From positions 63,749-127,748 of the forward strand of contig DYCF01000008.1 of the NCBI GenBank assembly GCA_019418225.1: 64,000 nucleotides of DNA, read 5' to 3'. The position numbers and the translations under genes were made by a program. The notes beneath the pieces were generated by a model. The model ran no database searches, was not told the origin of the DNA, and saw only the letters and a program-made list of their open reading frames with translations. Position 1 is the first letter of the stretch. Each line of letters starts with the position of its first letter. Below are positions 25,581-34,807 of this stretch, one piece after another. Source of the stretch: Clostridiales bacterium (GTDB taxonomy: Bacteria; Bacillota; Clostridia; Lachnospirales; Cellulosilyticaceae).

Positions 25581-28355
25581 TTACTGATTAATTACATTGC
25601 CATCATAATATATAACCGTATCTTTTCCTTCAAATCCTTCTAGGTTAGACCAATCGCTATTTGTTAAACGTGCTTGTATATTTAAGCTACCTTGACCTTG
25701 TCTTAATTCTAAGTCTCTTGCAAATGTAATTTCTATATAATCACCTTTGCTATCACTTCCAAATTCTCCTTTTGTACCACTTGTTAAATCAACATACCAT
25801 GGGGCTACATTAAGCTGTGCACTGCTGCAATCACACCAGAATTTCATCTCTTTTGCATCTACTTTTTCAAAATAATAACGAATAGCCACTTTAGATACAT
25901 CTATAACTGCATCGCCTGTTGCATTGACTGTATAAGTTTGGCCAACGCCATTGCCATTTGCCTGAGTTTTAACTTGTACATCTAACCCTGGATTTTCCGT
26001 TATTTCTCCACCTTCTTCTCCAGAGTTGCCACCTTGATTTCCTCCTTCTCCACTGCCTGTGTTACCGCTCTGGTTGCCGCCTTGATTTCCTTCACCAGTA
26101 TTGCCACTCTGGTTGCCACCTTGATTTTCTCCACCAGTATTACCGCCTTCTGAGCTTGCATCTGATACTAAATTAAGTCTAGATAAAGCATGTACTAAGG
26201 CTGAATTCCAGTAAATATCCACTTCATTTGTAGAGTAACTTTCCTGATCATCAAGATAACATTTAGCTGGCGCTGCATCTTTTAAAAATATTTTTGCACG
26301 ATTATCTTCAAGTTGTGAATTCACACCACCAGCAATCATGCCTGGTGCTACTCCTCTAACCATAGATGGTCTATGATGTAAGTTTTTAGGAGTAACCGTA
26401 CCATATCCAGTTACAAAAGATGTTGCTAATGCATTTTTACCAAAGCAATAGTTAACATGTTCTTTTGCATAATCAATATATTCCTCATTTGGAGCAATTG
26501 TATGAGCTGCTTGCATAATGATTGCATCATTAAGAATGCTCATATTACTTCCCCAATAGAAATTAGTTCCATTAGCTGTACCATATGCATCATTCTTAGT
26601 TGCAACTAATATATCATTCGCATCTCCTAAGATTTCTGATTTAATCTTTTCACAAATTGTACTATCTGCACCATTTGCTGCGAGGTATGCATCATTTCCG
26701 AAGCTTCCTACATTTTGCCAGTCATAGCCTGTTTCAATACCTTGTCCAGCAATCTGTTTGAATGCATCATTGTATTTGCTCTTACCTGTTGCTTTGAATA
26801 ATGCTGCTGCTGCCCAGTATCTTTCATCCGTATCTTTTTTATCACCATATTCACCTGTTACAATGCCTGCTGGATTCGTAACGACCTGGCTTGGTTGTTG
26901 TACTAAATAATCCCATGCTTTTTCTGCTGCTGCTAAGCACTGGTTTGCAAAATTGCTATCTGTATCTTTGAATGCTTCATATCCCATCGCCATAACTGCT
27001 GCAAAATCTCCTGTTGCAGTTGTTGTGATAGGGCACACAATAAGTGGTGCTGTTTCTTCTTCTGGCATAACATATGAAGGGAAGTCCTTACACGTTACTT
27101 TGTGATATACGCCACCATTTGATTTATTTTGCATTTTGAAGAGCCATTCTAATTGACCTTTTACTTCATCTAAGATGTCTGGTGTACCATTTCCACTTTC
27201 AGGAATATTTGTATCATCCCCAAAAGCACTTGGATTTAAGTTATAAGCTGTTAATAAATCTCCTATTGTTTTACTAGTTGCTATAACATAACGGCCATAG
27301 TCACCTGCATCATGCCAGCCGCCAGAAACATCAATTTTTTCTGAAGTGCCATAAATAGTTGCCATAGTTGTATGACACTTATCATGATGTAAATTACCTG
27401 CATATTGTTCTGGAAGTACTTCTCCACATCTTTGTAAATAGAACATTCTTACTGCATCTCTTAAGACATCTTTATAGACATCATCACCAATTTTAAATGT
27501 GTAAGATTCACCTAGAGAATCTGTTTCAATTTTATATGTACCAGCTTCTTTTACTGATGAAAAATCTCCAATATATGTTGTTTCCTGTGCGCCAGCATTA
27601 TAGCTCCCACCATCAATTGTTCCTGTATAAACTGTTTCCCCTGTAGATACTGAAACGACTTTGAAGTTTGTATCCTTTACATCTCCTCTAAATACAACAC
27701 GTTTTGAATCATTTGGTAAGTAACCTACTTGGTTAAGAATAATGCTCTGTTCTTTAACTTCTTCTTCACCTTCATGTGAAATATTACTATCATCTATAAG
27801 ATATACCCCAACATTATCAATAGTTACTGTATGTGCCCCTAAATCAGTGTCATTAACTTTTCCTAAGTTAAAGCAAAGTCTTGGTGCTTTATCTGTGTCA
27901 TCTTTCATTGTAAATTCGCCGATAACTGTTTGTTTCGTTGAATTAGTATCCACTCTACCATCTATGTAGCCACGATAATCTCCACCATTTAATTGGATAC
28001 GATAATCAACTTGTCTTGGAATAGATGAGCTAATATCAAATTTTAAAACATATTTACCGCCTTTATGAAGGGTGAAACCTTCATTATAAACTTGTAAGCT
28101 GTAGTTTACGTCACCTGTATTGGTAACAGTAGCCTCGGCTGCACCATTGACTAATTTTACTTCACCTTCCCCATTCTCACAGGTGAAATCTCCCCATCCA
28201 TCATAGCCAATACTGAAGTCCCCATTAAAAAGTATATTTTCTTTTCCATTAATGACACTAGCATCTACTGTAGTTGCTTGTAAATTTATGACATTTGTAT
28301 TCATTGTGCTGAAAATCATTCCAGCTAACGCAAGCATGGCAAAAGTTTTTCGCAT
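25581..28355 (-). CDS. Secreted GH9 endoglucanase: CBM4-like, Ig-like, GH9, CBM3
   Basis: Hydrolyses cellulose beta-1,4 bonds outside the cell. I start at 28355 (MRKTFAML), 9 bases after AGGGAG; the ATG at 28364 abuts it. Order: signal peptide; CBM4/9-like beta-sandwich (~45-190); Ig-like cellulase N domain (~205-295, ILNQVGYLPND); GH9 (alpha/alpha)6 barrel (~300-740) with GGWHDAGDYGRY (catalytic Asp), HHRPS and NEVDIYWNSALV (catalytic Glu); a Gly/Asn/Gln linker (~755-800); and a C-terminal CBM3 (WYVDLTSGTKGEFG, NIQARLTNSDWSN). There is no dockerin, so it works as a free enzyme rather than in a cellulosome. The divergent AraC regulator is its likely controller. Confidence 0.95.
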   Translation of the reverse strand: MRKTFAMLALAGMIFSTMNTNVINLQATTVDASVINGKENILFNGDFSIGYDGWGDFTCENGEGEVKLVNGAAEATVTNTGDVNYSLQVYNEGFTLHKGGKYVLKFDISSSIPRQVDYRIQLNGGDYRGYIDGRVDTNSTKQTVIGEFTMKDDTDKAPRLCFNLGKVNDTDLGAHTVTIDNVGVYLIDDSNISHEGEEEVKEQSIILNQVGYLPNDSKRVVFRGDVKDTNFKVVSVSTGETVYTGTIDGGSYNAGAQETTYIGDFSSVKEAGTYKIETDSLGESYTFKIGDDVYKDVLRDAVRMFYLQRCGEVLPEQYAGNLHHDKCHTTMATIYGTSEKIDVSGGWHDAGDYGRYVIATSKTIGDLLTAYNLNPSAFGDDTNIPESGNGTPDILDEVKGQLEWLFKMQNKSNGGVYHKVTCKDFPSYVMPEEETAPLIVCPITTTATGDFAAVMAMGYEAFKDTDSNFANQCLAAAEKAWDYLVQQPSQVVTNPAGIVTGEYGDKKDTDERYWAAAALFKATGKSKYNDAFKQIAGQGIETGYDWQNVGSFGNDAYLAANGADSTICEKIKSEILGDANDILVATKNDAYGTANGTNFYWGSNMSILNDAIIMQAAHTIAPNEEYIDYAKEHVNYCFGKNALATSFVTGYGTVTPKNLHHRPSMVRGVAPGMIAGGVNSQLEDNRAKIFLKDAAPAKCYLDDQESYSTNEVDIYWNSALVHALSRLNLVSDASSEGGNTGGENQGGNQSGNTGEGNQGGNQSGNTGSGEGGNQGGNSGEEGGEITENPGLDVQVKTQANGNGVGQTYTVNATGDAVIDVSKVAIRYYFEKVDAKEMKFWCDCSSAQLNVAPWYVDLTSGTKGEFGSDSKGDYIEITFARDLELRQGQGSLNIQARLTNSDWSNLEGFEGKDTVIYYDGNVINQ

Positions 28356-28472
28356 CTTATACATCTCCCTTATTCATGTTGTTTTGATAATATTGTAACT
28401 TTTAGGTCCCACTGCTACAATGATATATCATGTCATATTACTGATAAATCCTGTTATTTAGGAGGTTTTCTT

Positions 28473-29297
28473 ATGCATATTCAATATATTGGACACAACC
28501 ATGTTCATGATATGGACTTTAAAATTTCTCGTCCAAATGGTTCCGGCAACTATTTAGCACTTCTCATTAAAAGTCCTGCTACTTTTTACTTACATGATAA
28601 AGTATTACATACACCACCTAATATCTTCTTCTTATATAAACAAGGGACTCCCCAGTACTATGAAGCCTATCAGCAACCTTTTTCTAATGATTGGTTTCAC
28701 TTTAAACTAGCCTCAGATGAATTGGACTATTTTCAAAAATTAGCACTTCCTTTTGAAGTACCTATAGATATCCTAGATTTACCTTTCTTTTCACTTTTAA
28801 TTAAACAAATGACTTGTGAGTTTTATGGTGATAGTCCCTATAAAACAGAGATTTTGGACCACTACATGCGTATTTTTTTCCTTAAAATTTCTGAAGCCTA
28901 TAAAAGCAAACCCACTACTTTAAGTTCACCTCACCATAACCAGTTAGATTTATTGCGTAGTAAAATTTACAATTGTCCCTATGAAAAATGGAACATAGAA
29001 TGGCTTGCACATGAAATCACATTAAGTCCTTACTACTTCCAAAAGCTCTATAAAAAGCGCTTTGGTGTGACCTGCCTACATGACATCATCAATGCGCGTA
29101 TCGAATATGCTAAATGCAACTTGATTAAAACAGACCTATCTATCAAGCATATTGCAGAAATGTGTGGCTATGAAAATGATGTTCACTTTATGCGCCAATT
29201 TAAAAAATTCACTGGGCTTACACCCAGTGAATTTAGACTTCGTTATAAAGAAATTACAAACATTGATTCTATATCATTAAGAGACCTTGAATCATAA
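28473..29297 (+). CDS. AraC-family transcriptional regulator
   Basis: 274 residues. The N-terminal ~150 are a cupin-like sensor. The C-terminal ~100 hold two HTH motifs: WNIEWLAHEITLSPYYFQKLYKKRFG, split here as SPYYFQKLYKKRFG, and SIKHIAEMCGYENDVHFMRQ with FTGLTPSEFR. TTAGGAGG precedes the ATG. It is transcribed away from the GH9 gene with 117 bp between starts, the usual layout for a sugar-responsive activator of that enzyme. The inducer is unknown. Confidence 0.92.
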   Translation: MHIQYIGHNHVHDMDFKISRPNGSGNYLALLIKSPATFYLHDKVLHTPPNIFFLYKQGTPQYYEAYQQPFSNDWFHFKLASDELDYFQKLALPFEVPIDILDLPFFSLLIKQMTCEFYGDSPYKTEILDHYMRIFFLKISEAYKSKPTTLSSPHHNQLDLLRSKIYNCPYEKWNIEWLAHEITLSPYYFQKLYKKRFGVTCLHDIINARIEYAKCNLIKTDLSIKHIAEMCGYENDVHFMRQFKKFTGLTPSEFRLRYKEITNIDSISLRDLES

Positions 29298-29321
29298 TTC
29301 CTATTAATTAAATTTTTTCTT

Positions 29322-30245
29322 CTAGCGTATAATCGCATAGCCCATATATGCGCAATATATAAGGATGCAGACAATTCCTTCTCCACGTACTGTTTTTTTA
29401 TCGGTTCTTGCAAAGATATAAGTCATCACAGAGACACCTAGGAGGATAATGACATCCATAAAGCCTTCCCTACTTGCTGTAATAGGTGATAATACTGAAG
29501 ACATACCTAAAATAAATAAGATATTAAAAATACAAGAACCTACAGCATTTCCAAGCGCAAGTCCTGTTTCACCCTTTTTAGTAGCCACAATAGATGTTAC
29601 AAGCTCTGGCAATGATGTCCCCATAGCAATGATTGTAAGTCCAATAAGTGTTTGGCTTAGCCCAAAGTTTTCTGCAATAGCACACGCATTATCTACAACT
29701 AAGTCACCACCTACAATAATGGCAATTAAACCACCTACAATATAAAATACACTTAATAATGGTGATAATGTCTTAATTTCTTCGCCATCCTGTGCATGTC
29801 TATTTTTAAGTGCTTCCTTAACAACAATCACTAAATAAACTGCGATACCAAGTAATAAAATAACTCCTTCTATCTGACTAATTTTTAAATCAATAATTAT
29901 AATAAGCAAGGCAATTGTTGTCACAATATTTACAGGTAAATCCCTTTTTAAAATATCAGCATCCGTATCTACTTTACGAATAATTGCACACATCCCAATA
30001 ACTATAAGTAAATTAAAAATATTAGACCCTAAAACATTACTAAGCGCAATATCGTTATTTCCTGTAAGACCTGCTGTAATACTTACCGCAGCCTCTGGTG
30101 CACTGGTTCCTAGTGCGACAATTGTAAGCCCAATAACGACAGATGGAATCTTAAATAACTTGGCAACTGATGAACTCCCCTCTACAAAGAAATCTGCTCC
30201 TTTTACAAGAAAAAGAAATCCCACAAGCAATAATACATACATCAT
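29322..30245 (-). CDS. CaCA-family cation antiporter (YrbG-like), likely Mn2+/Ca2+ export
   Basis: 307 residues, about ten membrane helices, with the two inverted alpha-repeat motifs of Na+/Ca2+ exchangers: GLTIVALGTSAPEAAVS with ALSNVLGSNIFNL, and GLTIIAMGTSLPELVTS with ALGNAVGSCIFNI. It is preceded by a yybP-ykoY riboswitch and terminator. Since that class senses Mn2+, manganese efflux is a better guess than calcium. The gene ends 24 bp from the convergent AraC gene. Confidence 0.92.
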   Translation of the reverse strand: MMYVLLLVGFLFLVKGADFFVEGSSSVAKLFKIPSVVIGLTIVALGTSAPEAAVSITAGLTGNNDIALSNVLGSNIFNLLIVIGMCAIIRKVDTDADILKRDLPVNIVTTIALLIIIIDLKISQIEGVILLLGIAVYLVIVVKEALKNRHAQDGEEIKTLSPLLSVFYIVGGLIAIIVGGDLVVDNACAIAENFGLSQTLIGLTIIAMGTSLPELVTSIVATKKGETGLALGNAVGSCIFNILFILGMSSVLSPITASREGFMDVIILLGVSVMTYIFARTDKKTVRGEGIVCILIYCAYMGYAIIR

Positions 30246-30340
30246 AATCTTTTCTCCTCTCCTAACTCCCTTAAGTAATTACATAAATAAAATATACTTA
30301 GTGTGAGTCGCTACACTTCTCTATATAAAAATCTTAACGC

Positions 30341-30388
30341 AAAAAAACGAGACTTTTATTGCACCCAAAAATGCAATAAAAGTCTCGT
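30341..30388 (-). terminator. Riboswitch expression-platform terminator
   Basis: Minus strand: ACGAGACTTTTATTGCA pairs perfectly with TGCAATAAAAGTCTCGT and is followed by seven T, just after the aptamer and ~95 bp before the antiporter ATG. It suits termination control by the aptamer. Confidence 0.9.
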
Positions 30389-30395
30389 TCTTATT

Positions 30396-30479
30396 TCAGT
30401 ATGTAGACCGGCTTTATCAGCGTCATGACGATCTGCATAGCACTTTCTTTACAATGAGAAGTGCGAACTACTCCCTAAT
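30396..30479 (-). ncRNA. yybP-ykoY (manganese) riboswitch aptamer
   Basis: On the minus strand the leader has the class hallmarks in order: GGGAGTAG; a hairpin GCACTT...AAGTGC; ATCGTCATGACGC; GCCGGTCTACATAC. The conserved GTCA...ACGC and GCCGG...ACATAC blocks form the Mn2+-binding loops. Mn2+ binding would prevent the downstream terminator and turn on the exporter. Matched from memory, not by covariance model. Confidence 0.82.
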
Positions 30480-30489
30480 ATTTGTTGTT

Positions 30490-30518
30490 ATAATATCATA
30501 GTCTTAATAATGCGTCAA
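30490..30518 (-). promoter_or_regulatory. Promoter of the riboswitch-antiporter transcript
   Basis: Minus-strand TTGACG, 17-bp spacer, TATTAT. The -35 overlaps the stop codon of the upstream gene. Confidence 0.75.
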
Positions 30519-31678
30519 CTTAATGCCTCGTCATCTCTTTTTTCTTTTTCTTGACTTACACTACTTAGCCTATCATTAAGATAATTTATGCTCTCTTTAA
30601 TACTAATAAGCATCTCTGCCATTTTATCTTCTAAATGTTTCATTTCTCTAGCAATGCTACCAATCTCATCTTCGTTTTCCAGTAGTTCTGTTGGAACTGA
30701 TTCCTTAAATTCACTTTTTATCGTTTCTTCCAAATGACTTACAATATGTTGCATACGCTTTGCTATAGAACTTGCAATCAAATAGACAATAATAAGGCCT
30801 ATAACTATTGCTGTTATCATACCAATTAACATCGCAATATTAAAGGTTTTCAACCCTACATCTATCTTTCCTTTGGTATTAACAACACCTATCAACCATT
30901 CTGAATCACTAATCATTTCATAATTAAAATTAAATACTGTATTAGTATATTCATTGGCTATACTATAATTATATTCTTTACCAAATAATAAATCCTTCTC
31001 AAAGATATTTTTAATGCCTTCATTATCAGTTAGCAATTCAACTGTATTGATGTCACTGCTACCTTTAGTGACTACAACGCCATCACCGGAACGGTTTCCT
31101 AGGAAGCACAGCTGTCCACTACTTACTTGCATGATCTGATCAAAGAAATCCTCTGCTCGGCGAACACCTATCATAACAGCTTGAATATTTTCATCTTCAC
31201 CTTTGATAGGACTTAAAAATACTAGATAGTATTCTCCCTCATATCGCCTTAAATCAAACGTATTATACTTACCTTGTAATGCATCCTCAAATAAGTGATT
31301 ACCTGCTACATTAAAGCTTTCGCCCCCTACACTTATCCCTTGACCATCTACGCCAACAATTCCTATATCAAAAAATAGTGAAACATAATCTTCCAACTTA
31401 TCTGTCTTTTCTTTAACCGACTGCTCATAATCTTTTAAAAATTTTATTCGACTAATGTTGCTTATAATATTTCTCGAATCCTGTATAATTAATTCTGTTT
31501 GTGTTATAGCTGCATTCGCAACAATGTCTGTTTTATCCTGCTCTTGTCGATATAATCTATCCTTATATATATAACTTACTAAAAGATAATTAAATACGCA
31601 AATGCCTATTAAAATAATGCCAAAATCTATTGTTAATCTGTTTCTAATACTCTTCTTTCGTCTCTCTACAATACTCAC
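30515..31678 (-). CDS. Orphan Cache-HAMP membrane sensor without output domain
   Basis: 387 residues: basic N-terminus, first membrane helix (~14-33), Cache-type extracellular sensor (~40-275; DIGIVGVDGQG, GVRRAEDFFDQI), second helix (~280-305), a HAMP-like segment and a coiled coil ending QEKEKRDDEALS. A methyl-accepting, GGDEF or kinase domain normally follows at this point, but the stop is clean and no downstream frame continues. Start is GTG with a weak ribosome site. It may be a truncated chemoreceptor or a true sensor that partners in trans. Confidence 0.75.
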   Translation of the reverse strand: MSIVERRKKSIRNRLTIDFGIILIGICVFNYLLVSYIYKDRLYRQEQDKTDIVANAAITQTELIIQDSRNIISNISRIKFLKDYEQSVKEKTDKLEDYVSLFFDIGIVGVDGQGISVGGESFNVAGNHLFEDALQGKYNTFDLRRYEGEYYLVFLSPIKGEDENIQAVMIGVRRAEDFFDQIMQVSSGQLCFLGNRSGDGVVVTKGSSDINTVELLTDNEGIKNIFEKDLLFGKEYNYSIANEYTNTVFNFNYEMISDSEWLIGVVNTKGKIDVGLKTFNIAMLIGMITAIVIGLIIVYLIASSIAKRMQHIVSHLEETIKSEFKESVPTELLENEDEIGSIAREMKHLEDKMAEMLISIKESINYLNDRLSSVSQEKEKRDDEALS

Positions 31679-31825
31679 TTATCCCATGCTCCATCTTGCT
31701 ATTTCCTTATAATTAATATATTGCCAATTAACTGCAGACATATTTTATTATATTTTAGAATACATTTCAACCTTAGGCTTCATTTGTTTGAATTTAATAA
31801 TTGTATTGTATATTTAAAATGTTTT

Positions 31826-31854
31826 TTGACTGATGTGTATAATTGTGTTAATAT
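31826..31854 (+). promoter_or_regulatory. Promoter of the 116-residue membrane protein gene
   Basis: TTGACT, 17-bp spacer, TAATAT, ending 32 bp before the ATG. Confidence 0.6.
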
Positions 31855-31886
31855 TATGAAGAATATATTAAACAAGGGGGACAAAG

Positions 31887-32237
31887 ATGGAAAACGACAC
31901 ACAAAATTATGTTGGGGTACCGCAAGAAATCAAAAAATGGAACTGGGGCGCATTTATGATGAATATCATTTGGGGCTTAGGTAACAAATCTTACCTACCA
32001 CTTTTATGTCTCATTCCAATCTTTAACATCGTTTGGGTTTTCGTTTGCGGTGTAAAAGGTAATGAATGGGCTTGGAAAAAGGGTAACTATTCAAGTGTTC
32101 AAGAATTCATGCAAGTTCAAGACACCTGGAATAGAGCTGGCATCTTCCAATTCATCATTACAATTGTTGTTGTTGTACTTTACTTTGCTTTATTCGCTAG
32201 TATCATGAGTGCAATGGCATCATCTTTCTATTATTAA
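31887..32237 (+). CDS. Small membrane protein (116 residues)
   Basis: AAGGGGGA lies before the ATG. The N-terminus (VPQEIKKWNWGAFMMNIIWGLGNKS) is followed by two hydrophobic segments (~40-60 and ~88-112) around a loop with KGNEWAWKKGNYSSVQEF. This resembles a family of small Firmicute integral proteins of DUF2628-like type that lack assigned function and are sometimes mislabelled ribonuclease G. Own promoter and terminator, so monocistronic. Confidence 0.8.
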   Translation: MENDTQNYVGVPQEIKKWNWGAFMMNIIWGLGNKSYLPLLCLIPIFNIVWVFVCGVKGNEWAWKKGNYSSVQEFMQVQDTWNRAGIFQFIITIVVVVLYFALFASIMSAMASSFYY

Positions 32238-32298
32238 TCCACCAAGAAAGTAGCCTATGCACATCCTTAATTTAAATTTAGTCTTTATTATATTTAAC

Positions 32299-32335
32299 AA
32301 AAAGGCAGGAAGAGTCATGACCCTTCCTGCTTTTT
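32299..32335 (+). terminator. Terminator after the small membrane protein
   Basis: AAGGCAGGAAG...CTTCCTGCTTTTT hairpin and T-run, 65 bp past the stop. Confidence 0.75.
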
Positions 32336-32460
32336 ATATTTTTAAGCATGCCTTCATCCTATCTTTTTTTACGTAACTCATTTGCTTTATCTTCTCTCTT
32401 TGTCAAAACGACTCATTCACTTCTTCTCTTCTCTTTTCCCACCGGAAGTCTAAAAAACTA

Positions 32461-32643
32461 GCTAGACACTTAGGCACTGACGGGGTGCCTTTGAAGTAAT
32501 CTGTTAATGCTCTTAGTGAAGATAACAAAAGAGGTTTTAGGTGTATGTTTGAGCGAAGCGAGTTCACACCGTTTCTTTTGTTAGCGAACTTAGAGCATCA
32601 CAGATTACGGAGAGTGTACCCCAGCAGTGCCCAAGTGTCTAGC
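32461..32643. repeat. 183-bp near-palindrome
   Basis: The outer arms GCTAGACACTT / AAGTGTCTAGC begin a long inverted repeat. Further paired blocks are GGCACTG/CAGTGCC, GGGGT/ACCCC, TAATCTGT/ACAGATTA, ATGCTCT/AGAGCAT, TAACAAAAGA/TCTTTTGTTA and an apical GAGCGAAGCGAG. No open reading frame. It could be a MITE-like repeat or a stable RNA. Confidence 0.75.
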
Positions 32644-32653
32644 GGCCCTATTT

Positions 32654-32827
32654 TTAGTTCTGTTTCCTCACTAACTCATATTCATCCCCTACTTTAAAGT
32701 ATGGACAGCGCTTACTTGGATGATAATTCATTCTGGCATAATCATCTTCATCCATAATAGGGGCTACAGCGCATACGTATTCCTTCATTTCTTCATCGTA
32801 TTCTAAGTGCATACAGTTCTCACACAT
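32654..32827 (-). CDS. DUF6472-like small Cys protein (57 residues)
   Basis: ATG at 32827 preceded by AAAGGAG. MCENCMHLEYDEEMKEYVC..., then DEDDYARM and CPYF, giving four Cys in a CxxC...C...C pattern. It fits the short Clostridial DUF6472 family, probably a metal-binding knuckle. Single gene beside the large palindrome. Role unknown. Confidence 0.75.
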   Translation of the reverse strand: MCENCMHLEYDEEMKEYVCAVAPIMDEDDYARMNYHPSKRCPYFKVGDEYELVRKQN

Positions 32828-32895
32828 ATCTTTCTCCTTTTTCTACATGATACCCCTATTATATAACTTTCTGCTGCATTGCCAAACAAAGTTCT

Positions 32896-33771
32896 CTATT
32901 TTATTATTGCCCTAAAGTTCTCTAACTTATCTTCATCAATAAAAAAATAGGAAATCCCATCTTCATATCGCCCCTCCCCTGGGATGATTTCATACGTTAT
33001 TTTATTGACATCAAATTGTGTTATAAAAGGTATATAAGATAACATTTCTCTTAAAGTTAAATCCGTTTCAATACTATTAAATATAATAGGGATAATCTTA
33101 GGTAGCCTTACAATAGTTTTGGGACTTAAAAGTTTATTGCTTAATGCCTTTAAAAAGATATGCTGCGTTTTTATTCGGTCTACATCTCCCTCTGGATATT
33201 TTCTAAATCTTACCAGCATCTCTGCATGATTTCCATCCAAAATCTGCATACCTGGCTGCAAGTCAATATATAGCTTCTGAGATTCATCTACATAATACAT
33301 CCTTTGAGGGACTTCGACTGCTATGCCGCCAATGGTATCAATAATTTTATCAAACGCATCTATTTGTACAATCACATAATTATCTATAGGCATTTCTAAA
33401 ATTTCTTCAATCTGATGCAAAGTAAGTACTCTAATATTTTCTTTGCCACCATAAACTAGCATTTCATTAATTTTACTGTTATTTACCGAATACCCCCACT
33501 TATCATACATCACCGCTTGTTGCGTGTTCTCCCATTCTACCTTTGTATCTCTAGGGATAGAAATGATTTCTGTATTTCCTGACTCACTATCTAAACTCGC
33601 CACAAAAATAACATCTGTCCTTAACTCACCTGCATCCATACCAAAGATGGCAATATTCTTTTTTAATACACTTTCTCCTTGGCCATTGACTTCATTACCA
33701 TATATTATCCCTACCATAAGGAAACTACTTAGTAAAAGTATCAATTTATTAAAATTGCGAAATACCTTCAT
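32896..33771 (-). CDS. LytR-CpsA-Psr (LCP) family protein
   Basis: 291 residues with one N-terminal membrane anchor. LCP enzymes transfer undecaprenyl-linked glycopolymers to peptidoglycan. Family marks: FGMDAGELRTDVIFVASLD, ISIPRDTKV (catalytic/pyrophosphate Arg), a segment with VDRIKTQHIFLKAL, and RFRKYPEGDVDR (RxR..D.R). This is shorter than typical LCPs and unlinked to any cell-wall operon here. Confidence 0.92.
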   Translation of the reverse strand: MKVFRNFNKLILLLSSFLMVGIIYGNEVNGQGESVLKKNIAIFGMDAGELRTDVIFVASLDSESGNTEIISIPRDTKVEWENTQQAVMYDKWGYSVNNSKINEMLVYGGKENIRVLTLHQIEEILEMPIDNYVIVQIDAFDKIIDTIGGIAVEVPQRMYYVDESQKLYIDLQPGMQILDGNHAEMLVRFRKYPEGDVDRIKTQHIFLKALSNKLLSPKTIVRLPKIIPIIFNSIETDLTLREMLSYIPFITQFDVNKITYEIIPGEGRYEDGISYFFIDEDKLENFRAIIK

Positions 33772-33827
33772 CCTAATCTACTTTCCCTTTCCTTATAAAT
33801 TTTTCATATAACTTATAGCTATGAATC

Positions 33828-33944
33828 TATATAGAGAAACCAACTAAAACCCTGAAATATACATGTACGTAAATTGTTTTCTCCCAATGATTTCACATTA
33901 CTAAAGATTATGAATAACTAAAATTTATAAATGTGAAATCTATA
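33828..33944 (-). repeat. Dispersed double-hairpin repeat, copy C
   Basis: Minus-orientation full copy: TATATAGAGAAACCAACTAA ... AATGATTTCACATTAC ... AAATGTGAAATCTATA. Confidence 0.85.
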
Positions 33945-33993
33945 AGCACTACGTTAATATGTGCATATATTCTTATTCTTTATTCAATAACTT

Positions 33994-34109
33994 TATATAG
34001 AGGAACAAACTATAACTTTAAATTACATATCACATAAATAGGTTGCTCCTAATACTTCACATAACTATAACCTAATGAATAACTAAAATTTATAAATGTG
34101 AAATCTATA
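33994..34109 (-). repeat. Dispersed double-hairpin repeat, copy D (diverged)
   Basis: Begins 50 bp after copy C, same orientation, more mutated (TATATAGAGGAACAAAC...AAATGTGAAATCTATAA). The two copies fill most of the 370-bp gap before the DUF4358 gene. Confidence 0.75.
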
Positions 34110-34141
34110 ATGAGGTCTTGCCAAGTATTCTATTAAAAGGA

Positions 34142-34642
34142 TTATTTACTTGAGTCTTCAAACATTTGAATAGCTTCTGCTTCTACTTCATCATGTAAAA
34201 TAAATAAAGCTACATAATTTCCTTCTACTATAATCTCTGCACTTTCTGCTGCTTCTCTTTCATCAGGATAAAACGCATTGCCAATCTTATCTTGAAGAAG
34301 TGCCTCCATATTTTCTTTTACTTTATCTACTTGCCCATCTTTAGCTTTTGCCATCACAACTAATCCTGGGCCTGGTGAAATACCTGTTTCTGCAAGTGCA
34401 TATTCATCTACTGTTTCTAAATCAATATGGTATGCTTCTTGTGCTAATGTTTCATCTATAGGCATTGGCATACGTACAATATCTGCTTCAATCATCTTAT
34501 TTAATAAATCTTCTAATGGTGCTTTTTCTACTTGTGTTGTTTCACTACTTCCTGTTTCTACTTTTGTTGGTGCATTTGAACATCCTACTAAAGCTGATGT
34601 TGACGCTACTAAAATCATCATAATTACTGCAAATTTTTTCAT
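34142..34642 (-). CDS. DUF4358 lipoprotein
   Basis: 166 residues. The lipoprotein signal peptide ends LVGCSN (lipobox Cys ~21). The body (LLNKMIEADIVRMPMPI, AETGISPGPGLVVMAKAK, MEALLQDKIGNAFYPDE) fits DUF4358, an exported Clostridial family of unknown function. GGAGG precedes the ATG. It stands alone between repeat copies D and E. Confidence 0.88.
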   Translation of the reverse strand: MKKFAVIMMILVASTSALVGCSNAPTKVETGSSETTQVEKAPLEDLLNKMIEADIVRMPMPIDETLAQEAYHIDLETVDEYALAETGISPGPGLVVMAKAKDGQVDKVKENMEALLQDKIGNAFYPDEREAAESAEIIVEGNYVALFILHDEVEAEAIQMFEDSSK

Positions 34643-34807
34643 ATTATCCTCCGAGGGTTTTATATTTTATTATATAAGACGAAGGATTACTTTATCTTGT
34701 TCCACCTTCTTATAAAATCTATATGGCTGTCTAATTTTCCTTCTGCATTCCATGCTATAACTTCCAACAGCTGTAAAACGTCGCAGCTTTCTTACAATAT
34801 AGATTCA

